Shown one piece after another: positions 9,501 to 16,189 of a stretch of 64,000 bases of DNA (its first letter is position 1; the number at the start of each line of letters is the position of its first letter). This DNA comes from Chryseobacterium arachidis (GTDB lineage Bacteria > Bacteroidota > Bacteroidia > Flavobacteriales > Weeksellaceae). The stretch lies in contig NZ_FQUT01000008.1 in NCBI RefSeq assembly GCF_900129245.1, forward strand, positions 124,001-188,000. Direction: 5' to 3'. A model generated the notes under the pieces. It was given only the letters and a program-made list of their open reading frames with translations, was not told the DNA's origin and made no database searches. A program made the translations under genes and the position numbers.

Positions 9501-10204
9501 CTGTTGGCAATCTGCTGAATGGCACTTACACGTCTCGACATTTCCAGATCTTTAGCCTTCAGCATTTTTTCCAGCTTATCTCTTCTGATCAGATCCGCCC
9601 GTAATTTAATATAGAAAAATGCCGTCACCACCACTGCAGCAATGGCCGAAAAAATGATGAATAAAACGGTAGTTTTAGAGGATCTTGTAAGGTCTTTATT
9701 TTTAATAGCCAACTGATTTTCTTCATATTGAGAAAAATCTTTTACAATCTGCCGGCATTTATCCATATATATTTTGCTTTCTAAAATCTGCTCCTGGGTC
9801 ATCATCTGCCCTTTTCTGCGATTTTCTACGAAATGCTTCAGATTATCCAGATTTTTTTCTACATTCTCTTCTAATGAAGTTAACAGTTTTTTTTGATGCG
9901 GATCTGTAATTTCCAGACTTTTGGCATATTCAAATGTTTTGGCATATTCTGCAACACTTCGATTATAAGGCTCAAGAAAACTTTCACGGCCCGTGAGCTG
10001 ATATCCTCTGTTTCCTGTTTCGGCATCCAGAAGAGCGACCAATACATCTTTTACGGCAGTAACTGCACGCCTGCTTCTTCCTACACTTTCACGATGCTCC
10101 ATCTGGTTTTGAATACTTAAATAAGATGCAATTGAACTTGCAATCAATATTAAAAGAGATAAACCAACACCAAACTGAAGATTTCTTATAATTTTTTTCG
10201 GCAT
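6590..10204 (-). CDS. CHASE3-HAMP-GAF hybrid histidine kinase with three receiver domains
   Basis: 1204 residues. Order: TM1 (about 10-32), periplasmic CHASE3-like helical region (38-178; LLDAETGNRGYQLTG), TM2 (182-201), HAMP (203-272), GAF (about 295-435), a long Glu/Gln-rich coiled coil (437-525), HisKA with phospho-His535 (NMSHELRTPLN), HATPase (about 640-755; DTGIGI, GGTGLGLSI), then three receivers with acceptor Asp864 (LLDVQLP), Asp986 (ILDVGASS) and Asp1134 (LMDMMMP). Receiver 2 has Glu-Glu (VEEN) where the acidic pair is normally Asp-Asp and lacks the usual proline after the acceptor, so may be weakly active. It likely senses envelope or osmotic stress and feeds the receivers downstream. 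It lies 4 bases after the upstream REC-PAS-kinase gene. Confidence 0.93.
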   Translation of the reverse strand: MPKKIIRNLQFGVGLSLLILIASSIASYLSIQNQMEHRESVGRSRRAVTAVKDVLVALLDAETGNRGYQLTGRESFLEPYNRSVAEYAKTFEYAKSLEITDPHQKKLLTSLEENVEKNLDNLKHFVENRRKGQMMTQEQILESKIYMDKCRQIVKDFSQYEENQLAIKNKDLTRSSKTTVLFIIFSAIAAVVVTAFFYIKLRADLIRRDKLEKMLKAKDLEMSRRVSAIQQIANRIANGDYSQKVVDNAEDDLGDLVGSLNHMTESLKHSFDTINKSDWRQKGLAILNESLVGNKSVKEVSEESLNQLVEYGKCINGSLYLYDEGLLKLSTAFGLENNMKKTFEPGEGMVGQAFISEKPQVYNNLHQDDFVVTFASSTIQIYGIMLVPIYADGHIIGVMELGSTSNFEQDRIDYFIECSRNIGIALSAAKGREKEQQLLEETQAQSEELQVQHSELENLNTELEAQTQKLQASEEELKVQQEELMQANAELEERSRLLEEKNHLIAERNNEIQKKVEELALSTKYKSEFLANMSHELRTPLNSILLLSRLMAENPEENLNEDQIESAKVIQSSGSSLLTLIDEILDLAKIESGKMTLEYQDVAIDDIVKDLKNLFNPVFQEKKLQFNIEIDEKVKKIIETDRLRVDQVLRNLLSNALKFTTHGSINLHIKKDPKKTDFIIFSVKDTGIGIAEDKQKIIFEAFQQADGSTRRKFGGTGLGLSISREIARLLGGELTLQSKVNEGSEFSLIIPVKEALEIAQIETDQDLVEIIREDVEEIHNILEDREVEAKETFTTLEIPDNVDDDRDNINEDDKVILIIEDDTNFAKALLKYAHLQNYKGVVVVRGDYGLSAALQYHPQAILLDVQLPVKDGWQVMEELKVHPETKHIPVHMMSALHVKKESLMKGAIDFISKPVALDQMTDVFRKIEEALKKGPQKVLIVEENAKHASALSYFLSNFNISLSVENNVEDSVKALTTNQVDCVILDVGASSRGNEYQIIESIKSYDGLENLPIIIFTEKNLSKAEELKIKQYADSIVVKTAHSYQRILDEVGLFLHLVEEKNTSIETVRNKTLGSLTEVLSGKKILITDDDVRNIFSLTKALEKYKVEAVVAMDGKHALQQIKENPDVDVILMDMMMPELDGYETIKEIRKMPKFARLPIIAITAKSMIGEREKCITAGASDYISKPVDIDQLLSLLRVWLYES

Positions 10205-10208
10205 AGAA

Positions 10209-11684
10209 TTAATTTAAAGGTAAAGTGAAATAAAAGGTCGATCCTTCATCTAATTTACTTGAAACACCAATATTTCCGTGATGCTGCTTGATAATTTCCG
10301 AGCAGATGAATAAACCGATACCCATTCCCTGAAACTGCACGGAAGATTCTTCGACACGGTAGAACTTATGAAACACAGCTTCCTGCTTAAAATCGGGAAT
10401 TCCTATTCCGAAGTCGGTAACATTGATCTTTACTTCCTGCTCTTCTTCGTCCACAAAAGTGGTGACGATCACCTGATTGTTCTGAGGAGAATATTTAATG
10501 GCATTGGTAAGGAAATTGATCAGAACCTGCTCAATCCTGATCTCGTCGATCGGGATCAGGATATCCGGCAAAATGCCGTCGCGTTTTATTTTAACTTTAT
10601 TTTCGTCGTGGGTCTGAAGAATAGTTTCAATGGCATTGCTGATGACATTTTCCAGATTGGTTGGTTTTTTATTAATTTTCAGCTTACCGTTTTCAATTTT
10701 AGAAACATCAAGCAAATCTGTAATCAGCGTATTTAATTTTTCAATCTGATCCAGAACTTTTGTTACAAAACCGGCTTCAGAACTGTCTTTTTGAAGTTTA
10801 AGTTTTCTTTCCAGCAGTTGAACATACGCTTTAATACTTGTAAGTGGAGTTTTAAGCTCATGGCTGGCAATGCTCAGAAATTCATCTTTTTCTTTCTCTA
10901 CCTTTTTCTGATCATCAATATCCGTAAACGTTCCTACCCAGTTTTTAATTTTCCCATCTTCATGAACCGGAGTAACCCTCAGCAAATGATAACGGTAATC
11001 CTCTGTTTTGATATTTTTAATTCTTACCTCCAGCTCAAGCGATTTGCCTTTCTTTCTGCACCGTTCAAACTCTTCGGAAATGTTGTGATCATCCGGATGG
11101 GTTTCGGGGAAATCTCTTTCGGAGTTCGAATACTGATACCATTTTCCGTTTACAAAATCGACTAAACCTTCTTCATTTAAAGTAAACGCAATCTGTGGTA
11201 AAGATTCGAGCATCAGATGGAAATGATCGATCTGGGATTTCATGGTCACCTGGGATTCACGCCTTCCTTTCACCTCAAGCTCAAGGCTCTGCTGTGTTTT
11301 TTTCATCGCTACATTCTGCTCCTGAAGATTGTAAAAAGTCTTTACTTTCAGCATCAGAATTTCCGGATCCACAGGTTTTGTGACATAGTCTTTCCCTCCG
11401 GAAGCGTAGCCTTTCGTAATAAACTTTTTCTCGGTGTTCACCGCAGACAAAAATATAATAGGAACATCCTTCGTTTTACTGTATCCTGCCAAAGTTTCGG
11501 CAACTTCGAAGCCATCCATATCTGGCATCTGTACATCTAAAATGATTAAAGCATAGTTATTTTTCAATGCTTTCCCTAAAGCTCTTTCTCCGGAATTCGC
11601 GGTATCTACCTGAAAATCTTTAGATTCCAACAGTTTTTTCAGCGAGAAAAGATTGCTTTCGTTATCATCAACAATTAAGACCAT
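10209..11684 (-). CDS. Response regulator-PAS-histidine kinase (REC-PAS-HisKA-HATPase)
   Basis: 491 residues. An N-terminal receiver begins at the first codons (VLIVDDNESN; acceptor Asp50 in LDVQMPDMDGF; K near residue 103 in VTKPVD). It is followed by a short coiled coil, a PAS domain (about 150-260), HisKA with phospho-His275 (SIASHELKTPL) and a HATPase domain (TDFGIGIP, GMGIGLFI). There are no membrane segments, so it is cytosolic and can be driven by another kinase through its receiver. It is the first gene of the minus-strand operon, with a possible -7 box 42-49 bases upstream. Confidence 0.92.
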   Translation of the reverse strand: MVLIVDDNESNLFSLKKLLESKDFQVDTANSGERALGKALKNNYALIILDVQMPDMDGFEVAETLAGYSKTKDVPIIFLSAVNTEKKFITKGYASGGKDYVTKPVDPEILMLKVKTFYNLQEQNVAMKKTQQSLELEVKGRRESQVTMKSQIDHFHLMLESLPQIAFTLNEEGLVDFVNGKWYQYSNSERDFPETHPDDHNISEEFERCRKKGKSLELEVRIKNIKTEDYRYHLLRVTPVHEDGKIKNWVGTFTDIDDQKKVEKEKDEFLSIASHELKTPLTSIKAYVQLLERKLKLQKDSSEAGFVTKVLDQIEKLNTLITDLLDVSKIENGKLKINKKPTNLENVISNAIETILQTHDENKVKIKRDGILPDILIPIDEIRIEQVLINFLTNAIKYSPQNNQVIVTTFVDEEEQEVKINVTDFGIGIPDFKQEAVFHKFYRVEESSVQFQGMGIGLFICSEIIKQHHGNIGVSSKLDEGSTFYFTLPLN

Positions 11685-11725
11685 AGAAACGTAAAATCAA
11701 TAATTAATTATATTTACTTTAGTTT

Positions 11726-11733
11726 CAAAAATA
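11726..11733 (-). promoter_or_regulatory. Possible -7 box for the phosphorelay operon
   Basis: Read on the minus strand this is TATTTTTG, matching the Bacteroidota -7 consensus TAnnTTTG. I see no good -33 partner. Confidence 0.45.
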
Positions 11734-11936
11734 CTCACAAAATTCGATAAAACAGTTATTTTTTCATGATTATCGCTATATATACCACATTTTTACAGAG
11801 ATTTTTTATGATTCGGAGAATAAAATAAAGATTAAGTGTCTGATAGTTTTATTTTTACTTTCAGCCGAAAAGTTTTTGGCATTTTTTTATTTGTTGCTAA
11901 TTTATCGCTCTGCTATTTTAAAAATTGTATTATCCT

Positions 11937-12000
11937 ACCCGTTCTGCATTTTGATTTATTTTTCGTCACTTAAAGTAAATTTTTTGAAAAATGTGCTTGT
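11937..12000 (+). repeat. Dispersed palindromic element, copy B (left-end fragment)
   Basis: ACCCGTTCTGCATTTTGATT and the following 44 bases match the left end of copies A and C. After about 12000 the similarity stops and no right end is found, so this is a truncated copy. It is followed by a hairpin AGATACC-N11-GGTATCT at 12041-12065. Confidence 0.7.
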
Positions 12001-12088
12001 AAAGGATAAAGATGTCTAACATTCTATGGCGTCCCAAAAAAGATACCGTAGTTTTTTTGGTATCTAATGCAGTTACCTATTCTTTTTA

Positions 12089-12238
12089 AGAGCCTGTTTA
12101 AAAATTGATCAAAATTATTTCCCCGATCCTCACGGGAGTAATTTTGCTTAATTTTAATTGGAGTTTTGTGCCCTTTAAGGTCGGCATAAACAATAACCCC
12201 ATTAAATCTCGATTTGAAATAAAATTTTAACAGGCTCT
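12089..12238. mobile_element. MITE-like 150-bp element with terminal inverted repeats
   Basis: It begins AGAGCCTGTTTAAAAATT and ends AAAATTTTAACAGGCTCT. The outer 10 bases are perfectly inverted and the next eight are nearly so. There is no ORF of note inside and no transposase nearby. Ends of the form GAGCCTGTT are seen on bacterial insertion sequences, so this could be a non-autonomous derivative. It sits 36 bp from nothing coding on the left and 130 bp upstream of the ferritin-like gene. Confidence 0.6.
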
Positions 12239-12368
12239 ATGATGAGAATTAAATTTCAAATTAATTTTAATAAAATGCTCATTTTAGATACCACAGAATC
12301 CTGTTTTCTCTTATAATGGTCTTATAGTTGCAGATTTATCACCAATCAATCACTAAAATATATCTATA

Positions 12369-12941
12369 ATGGAAACTAAGACCCCAACAAAGAAGGCAGC
12401 AACAAAAAAAACGGTAAGAACTAAAGCAGCTGCAAAAACTCCTGCTAAAAAAGGCGCTGCAAAAGAATTAAAAGATCTTTTTGAAGATTCTCTGAAAGAC
12501 ATCTACTGGGCAGAAAAAGCGCTCCTGAAAGCATTACCGAAAATGATGAAAAATGCACAGGATGAAAAGTTGAAAAATGCCATCAATAAGCATATCGGAG
12601 AAACAGAGACCCATGTGGAAAGACTGGAAAAATGCTTCAAATCCTTGGGAAAGAAACCTCAGTCAAAAAAATGTGATGCAATGCAGGGGTTAATTGATGA
12701 AGGAAAAAGCATCATGGAAGAAACGGAACCTGGAACAGTAAGAGACGCCGGAATTATTGCAGCCGCGCAAAAAGTGGAGCATTATGAAATCGCCACTTAC
12801 GGAACACTGGCTGCTTTTGCAAAAGTACTAAAAGAAAAAGACTGTCTGAAAAATCTTCTGGACACTTTAAACGAAGAAAAAAAATGTGATGAACTGCTTA
12901 CTAAAGTCGCAGATACCAATCTGAACAAAAAAGCAAAATAA
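12369..12941 (+). CDS. Ferritin-like DUF892 (YciE/YciF family) protein with histone-like N-terminal tail
   Basis: 190 residues. Residues 1-32 are Lys/Ala/Thr-rich with repeated TKKAA/AAKTPAKKG units, resembling histone H1 or HU-like tails and suggesting nucleic-acid contact. From about residue 33 the DUF892 fold starts (LKDLFEDSLKDIYWAEKAL), with four helices and carboxylate/His residues expected for a di-metal site (E44, E79, E139/H138 region: KVEHYEIATYG). Family members are stress-induced; the exact reaction is unknown. It stands downstream of the divergent phosphorelay operon, consistent with a stress regulon. Confidence 0.88.
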   Translation: METKTPTKKAATKKTVRTKAAAKTPAKKGAAKELKDLFEDSLKDIYWAEKALLKALPKMMKNAQDEKLKNAINKHIGETETHVERLEKCFKSLGKKPQSKKCDAMQGLIDEGKSIMEETEPGTVRDAGIIAAAQKVEHYEIATYGTLAAFAKVLKEKDCLKNLLDTLNEEKKCDELLTKVADTNLNKKAK

Positions 12942-12953
12942 TTACTTCTTCAG

Positions 12954-12986
12954 AAAAAGAGAGACTTCTTACAGTTTCTCTTTTTT
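12954..12986 (+). terminator. Rho-independent terminator after DUF892 gene
   Basis: AAAAAGAGAGAC (12954-12965) pairs with GTTTCTCTTTTT (12974-12985) with one wobble, followed by a T-run, 13 bases past the stop. Confidence 0.8.
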
Positions 12987-13081
12987 ATTGAAAATAAACT
13001 ATTCTTTTTATTTTAAACTTGTTTAATTTATTATCTAATCACATCAGTCACACTAGTTTACAGTTTAATCTGAAAATAAAG

Positions 13082-13160
13082 ATTACAGAAAATCGAAGAT
13101 TTTCAAAAAACTACTGTGTTCTAACAGGCAGCGTAACAGTCATTTGAAAATCTTCTGTAA
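13082..13160. repeat. Imperfect intergenic palindrome
   Basis: GAAGATTTTCAAA (13095-13107) is perfectly inverted at 13143-13155, with further pairing of TTACAGAA and TTCTGTAA at the outer ends. The 35-base loop contains no ORF. It lies within the 371-base gap before the next gene. Confidence 0.6.
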
Positions 13161-13312
13161 GAGATGTGATTACATTTAAAATAGTTTAAAAAGACTTTTC
13201 TATAAAAATCTGTTCAACTTATTTTATTTAAAATAATCACTACGAATAACTGCAAAGCCTGTTGAATGGCACAAATTCTGATAATAAAAGAATACACCAA
13301 ATAATAAATACT

Positions 13313-13738
13313 ATGTCTATACAAATTAAAGTTGCCTTTTGCACCGAATGCAGAGGTTACCATTCCGCTACCCCTTCCGATAAGAAAAATATTAATCATG
13401 CCGATGTTACCGATCATTTCTTTTATCACGGCGAACCTTTCTTTACCCTTGATTCCGCAACATTTGACAAGGCATCGAAGCTGGAAAATACGGAAGTTAT
13501 TACCATGAGTCTCGAAGAACATATTAAACATGATCATCTTTATTGTTACTGCGACAAAAAAACAGCTATTTCGAAGAATAATTATTATTACGAATCTTTG
13601 GAACCAGCAACCGAAGTCTTAATGAGTGAAAAGTGGAGTGATACGGATTATTATTTCAAAGATCTTTATTATACCTACAATAATTTTCACGGGCTTGTAG
13701 CCGGGAACCACAACAACTATAACAGCAGCAGACCCTAA
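13313..13738 (+). CDS. Hypothetical protein with CxxC and CxC cysteines
   Basis: 141 residues from the Met in MSIQIKVAFC; an upstream in-frame Met at 13262 is possible but adds a poorly structured leader, so the later start is preferred. The family is not recognised. Visible features are CTEC at residues 9-12, CYC near residue 75 (HLYCYCDKK) and several His residues (GYHS, FFYHGE, EHIKHDH), which could form a metal site. The C-terminus is Tyr/Asn-rich. There is no signal peptide. It sits between two stress-type genes with its own spacing, so may be separately transcribed. Confidence 0.65.
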   Translation: MSIQIKVAFCTECRGYHSATPSDKKNINHADVTDHFFYHGEPFFTLDSATFDKASKLENTEVITMSLEEHIKHDHLYCYCDKKTAISKNNYYYESLEPATEVLMSEKWSDTDYYFKDLYYTYNNFHGLVAGNHNNYNSSRP

Positions 13739-13935
13739 ATTACAAGCATGAAACAGCATTACTTTAATAAGATCTCAGATGTCCTCTGGGATTTTATTTT
13801 ATTGTAATGTTAACTGTTAGTTTCATTAAAAAATTTACTAAATATGATTCCAAGCATAAAGCAGGAATATCTTTTATTACTAAGTTTATCAATCTTGAAA
13901 TCACACCAATTCAATAAAACAATTTATATAGTATT

Positions 13936-14562
13936 ATGAAAAAAACAATTTTTGCCCTATTAGCGGCTGCTTCTATCGTAGCATGTAAAAAGAATGAAAC
14001 TACAGTTGCAGATCAACCTTCGGACAGCACTGCAAGCACATCCATGTCTGCCCCGGTAGATTCTTCTGCAACAACTCCTAATGATTCCACAGCTGTATCC
14101 GCCAGTCAGAATACTGCTACAGCCAATCTGAGCGATCAGGATAAAAAATTTGCTGATGCTGCGGCAAAAGGCGGAATGATGGAAGTAATGATGGGACAGC
14201 TTGCAGCTACTAATGCGGAAAAGACATCTGTAAAATCTTTAGGACAAATGATGGTGAAGGACCATGGCAAAGCGAATGATGAGCTTAAAGCCTGGGCAAC
14301 CACCGTCAACTACACTCTACCAACCGCATTGGATGCGGAAAAACAGAAAAAATATGATGACCTTAAAGCTAAAAAAGGAGCTGAATTCGACCGCATGTAC
14401 ACCGATTTGATGGTGACAGACCACAAAAAAGATATCGCAGAATTTAAAAAGCAGGCTTCCGGAGGTTCAGAATCTTCTTTAAAGGCTTTTGCGAGCAAAA
14501 CTTTGCCAACTTTAGAGCATCATTTAATGGAATCTGAAAAAGCAAAAGCCGACGTAAAATAA
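13936..14562 (+). CDS. DUF4142 family lipoprotein
   Basis: 208 residues. The signal ends in SIVAC with lipobox Cys17. A low-complexity Ser/Thr/Ala linker (18-67) follows, then a DUF4142 domain (about 68-205), a ferritin-like four-helix bundle: DKKFADAAAKGGMMEVMMGQLA, MMVKDHGKANDEL, YTDLMVTDHKKDIAEF and LPTLEHHL are the typical helix segments. Function in the family is unknown; it is often found with stress genes. Predicted location is the periplasmic face of a membrane. Confidence 0.9.
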   Translation: MKKTIFALLAAASIVACKKNETTVADQPSDSTASTSMSAPVDSSATTPNDSTAVSASQNTATANLSDQDKKFADAAAKGGMMEVMMGQLAATNAEKTSVKSLGQMMVKDHGKANDELKAWATTVNYTLPTALDAEKQKKYDDLKAKKGAEFDRMYTDLMVTDHKKDIAEFKKQASGGSESSLKAFASKTLPTLEHHLMESEKAKADVK

Positions 14563-14654
14563 TTTACTAAAAGTAATAGGAGACCAAATAATCATTGATT
14601 ATCAAACAAAACAGCATTATGATTCAGGTCATAATATAAAAAATGTTACTTTTT

Positions 14655-14836
14655 ATCCGCTGTGCATTTTACCAATTTTTGGTATTAGATCCGTCAGTTT
14701 GAGTATTTTTTCGTAACGAAATGAAGAAAAAAGGTATAGAGAACACATTGATCTTCAAAATTAAAAACTTCTCGATACGATTTTTTCAAAAATCTACTCT
14801 AAGTGACGAAAAACAAATCAAAATGTACAACGGGTT
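14655..14836 (-). repeat. Dispersed palindromic element, copy C (inverted relative to A)
   Basis: 182 bases whose reverse complement aligns with copy A from AACCCGTTGTACATTTTG to the other end, including the inner motifs TTTTTCGTCA, GTAGATTTTTGAA, TTTTGAAGAT and CGTTACGAAAAAATACTC. The far end is more diverged (ATCCGCTGTGCATTTTA). It lies between the DUF4142 and HxlR genes. Confidence 0.85.
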
Positions 14837-14897
14837 ATTTTTTAATTTACTTACAATCAATCCATTCAGGACTTCATCTGAAATACAATTATGCTTG

Positions 14898-14923
14898 ACC
14901 TCTCGTGCAAATGAGAGGTTTTT
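14898..14923 (+). terminator. Hairpin terminator
   Basis: ACCTCTC (14898-14904) and GAGAGGT (14913-14919) followed by TTTTT on the plus strand. It lies 19 bases beyond the end of the minus-strand HxlR gene, so may serve both directions. Confidence 0.6.
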
Positions 14924-14941
14924 ATATGATAAATCAGCAGG

Positions 14942-15331
14942 TTACACCTTACAGTTGATATTTAGGTCTTCTACAGGATCTCCAACCTCTATACGGTGCA
15001 TATTTCCCCAGTCTGACATCGCTTTCAGCAAGGGATTCATTGTTTTTCCAAGATCTGTCATACGGTATTCTACCCGTGGCGGAACTTCAGGATATACAAT
15101 CCTTTCAATAATCTGATCATCCTCCAGTTCTCTCAACTGATTCACCAGCATCCGTTCAGAAATTCCTTCAATAGATTTTTTTAATTCTCCGTAGCGCATT
15201 GTTCCGTGGTTTAATCTGCACAGTATTGCAGGCTTCCAGCGTCCTCCCAGAATACTTAGCGCTCTTGCCATACCACAGCTGTCGTTAATCAGTTTTTCGT
15301 TCAAAGCATTCGTAGATGTCTTCTTTCTCAT
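14942..15331 (-). CDS. HxlR-family transcriptional regulator
   Basis: 129 residues, one winged-helix domain (about 19-110). CGMARALSILGGRWKPAIL, MRYGELKKSIEGISERMLVNQLREL and the wing PRVEYRMTDLG are diagnostic of HxlR/YodB-type regulators. Cys19 is at the position commonly conserved in the family and used as a redox switch in some members. It is divergently transcribed from the SDR gene at 15418; a palindrome lies between the two promoters. It probably represses both genes in response to an electrophile or oxidant (inference). Confidence 0.92.
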   Translation of the reverse strand: MRKKTSTNALNEKLINDSCGMARALSILGGRWKPAILCRLNHGTMRYGELKKSIEGISERMLVNQLRELEDDQIIERIVYPEVPPRVEYRMTDLGKTMNPLLKAMSDWGNMHRIEVGDPVEDLNINCKV

Positions 15332-15348
15332 TTCTTACTTTTTTGTTA

Positions 15349-15371
15349 GTACTTAACAATTTTATCAGTAC
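15349..15371. promoter_or_regulatory. Candidate HxlR operator
   Basis: GTACT-N13-AGTAC, an inverted repeat in the 86-base gap between the divergent HxlR and SDR genes. It lies downstream of the HxlR -7 box (15375-15382), where binding would block transcription, and upstream of the SDR box. Confidence 0.55.
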
Positions 15372-15374
15372 CTA

Positions 15375-15382
15375 CAAATTTA
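15375..15382 (-). promoter_or_regulatory. -7 box for the HxlR gene
   Basis: Minus-strand TAAATTTG, an exact TAnnTTTG match 44 bases upstream of the HxlR start codon. Confidence 0.6.
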
Positions 15383-15394
15383 CAATTTACACTC

Positions 15395-15402
15395 TACATT
15401 TG
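15395..15402 (+). promoter_or_regulatory. -7 box for the SDR gene
   Basis: TACATTTG, an exact TAnnTTTG match 15 bases upstream of the SDR ATG, implying a very short leader. Confidence 0.6.
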
Positions 15403-15417
15403 CATAAAAAATAAGCA

Positions 15418-16158
15418 ATGAAAAATTTATCAGGCAAAATTGCCATCGTAACAGGCGGAAGCCGCGGAATAGGCGCTGCCATCACCCTTAAACTTGCTTC
15501 CGAAGGGGCAAATGTTGTATTCACCTATCAGAATTCTGCAGACAAAGCACAGGCACTTGCCGCTGAAATTAAAAATACCGGCGGAACTGCCGTTCCTATG
15601 GCCGCGGATAGTTCAAGCCCTGAAGATCTGAAAAATGTGATAGAAAATACAGTAAAACAATTCGGGAAAATTGATATTCTGGTGAATAACGCCGGAATTT
15701 ATGTAGGCAAACCATTTGAAGAGTATACCTTTGAAGATTATCAGCTCACGATGGATGTGAATGTCAGAGCTGTTTTCTTAAGTTCTCAAGAGGCTGTAAG
15801 ACACATGCCACAAGGCAGCAGAATTATCTCAATAGGCAGCAATATGGCGGAAAATGCAATCGGGCCTCAAACCACTTTGTATACCATGAGTAAATCTGCT
15901 CTGCAAGGGTTTACACGCGGTCTCGCCCGTGATTTAGGTCCGAAAAAGATTACGGTTAACCTTGTACAGCCAGGCCCAATCAACACCGATATGAATCCCG
16001 ACAATACAGAATTTGCAGATTTCCTAAGAACGCGCATGGCTACAGGGGAATATGGCAAGGCAGAAGATATTGCGAATACCGTGGCATTTTTAGCCGGAAA
16101 AGACAGCAATTTTATTACCGGAGCATTTATTACGGTAGACGGAGGCTTTAATGCTTAA
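15418..16158 (+). CDS. Short-chain dehydrogenase/reductase (classical SDR)
   Basis: 246 residues, the usual length for a classical SDR. Cofactor motif TGGSRGIG at 12-19, NNAG at 90-93, catalytic Tyr155 and Lys159 (YTMSK) with Ser138/141 in the preceding strand, and the C-terminal ITVDGGFNA. It is closest in style to 3-oxoacyl-ACP reductase-like (FabG-like) enzymes, with TYQNSADKA after strand 2 suggesting NADP preference, but the substrate is unknown. Its regulator is probably the divergent HxlR gene, as in many flavobacterial and proteobacterial pairs. Confidence 0.9.
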   Translation: MKNLSGKIAIVTGGSRGIGAAITLKLASEGANVVFTYQNSADKAQALAAEIKNTGGTAVPMAADSSSPEDLKNVIENTVKQFGKIDILVNNAGIYVGKPFEEYTFEDYQLTMDVNVRAVFLSSQEAVRHMPQGSRIISIGSNMAENAIGPQTTLYTMSKSALQGFTRGLARDLGPKKITVNLVQPGPINTDMNPDNTEFADFLRTRMATGEYGKAEDIANTVAFLAGKDSNFITGAFITVDGGFNA

Positions 16159-16189
16159 TCATAAGCTTAAAGAAGACTATCCCGATTAT

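Noticed and set aside
10368..11540. Several plus-strand ORFs of 100-124 residues inside the REC-PAS-kinase gene
   Set aside because: They are antisense shadows of a well-supported kinase gene; translations are Phe/Ile-rich without motifs.
13214..13537. 107-residue minus-strand ORF opposite the Cys-containing hypothetical protein
   Set aside because: Low-complexity hydrophobic translation with no motif; the plus-strand frame has the better composition and start.
14721..15116. 131-residue ORF on the plus strand
   Set aside because: It runs through dispersed repeat copy C and then antisense to the HxlR gene; its open frame is a by-product of both.
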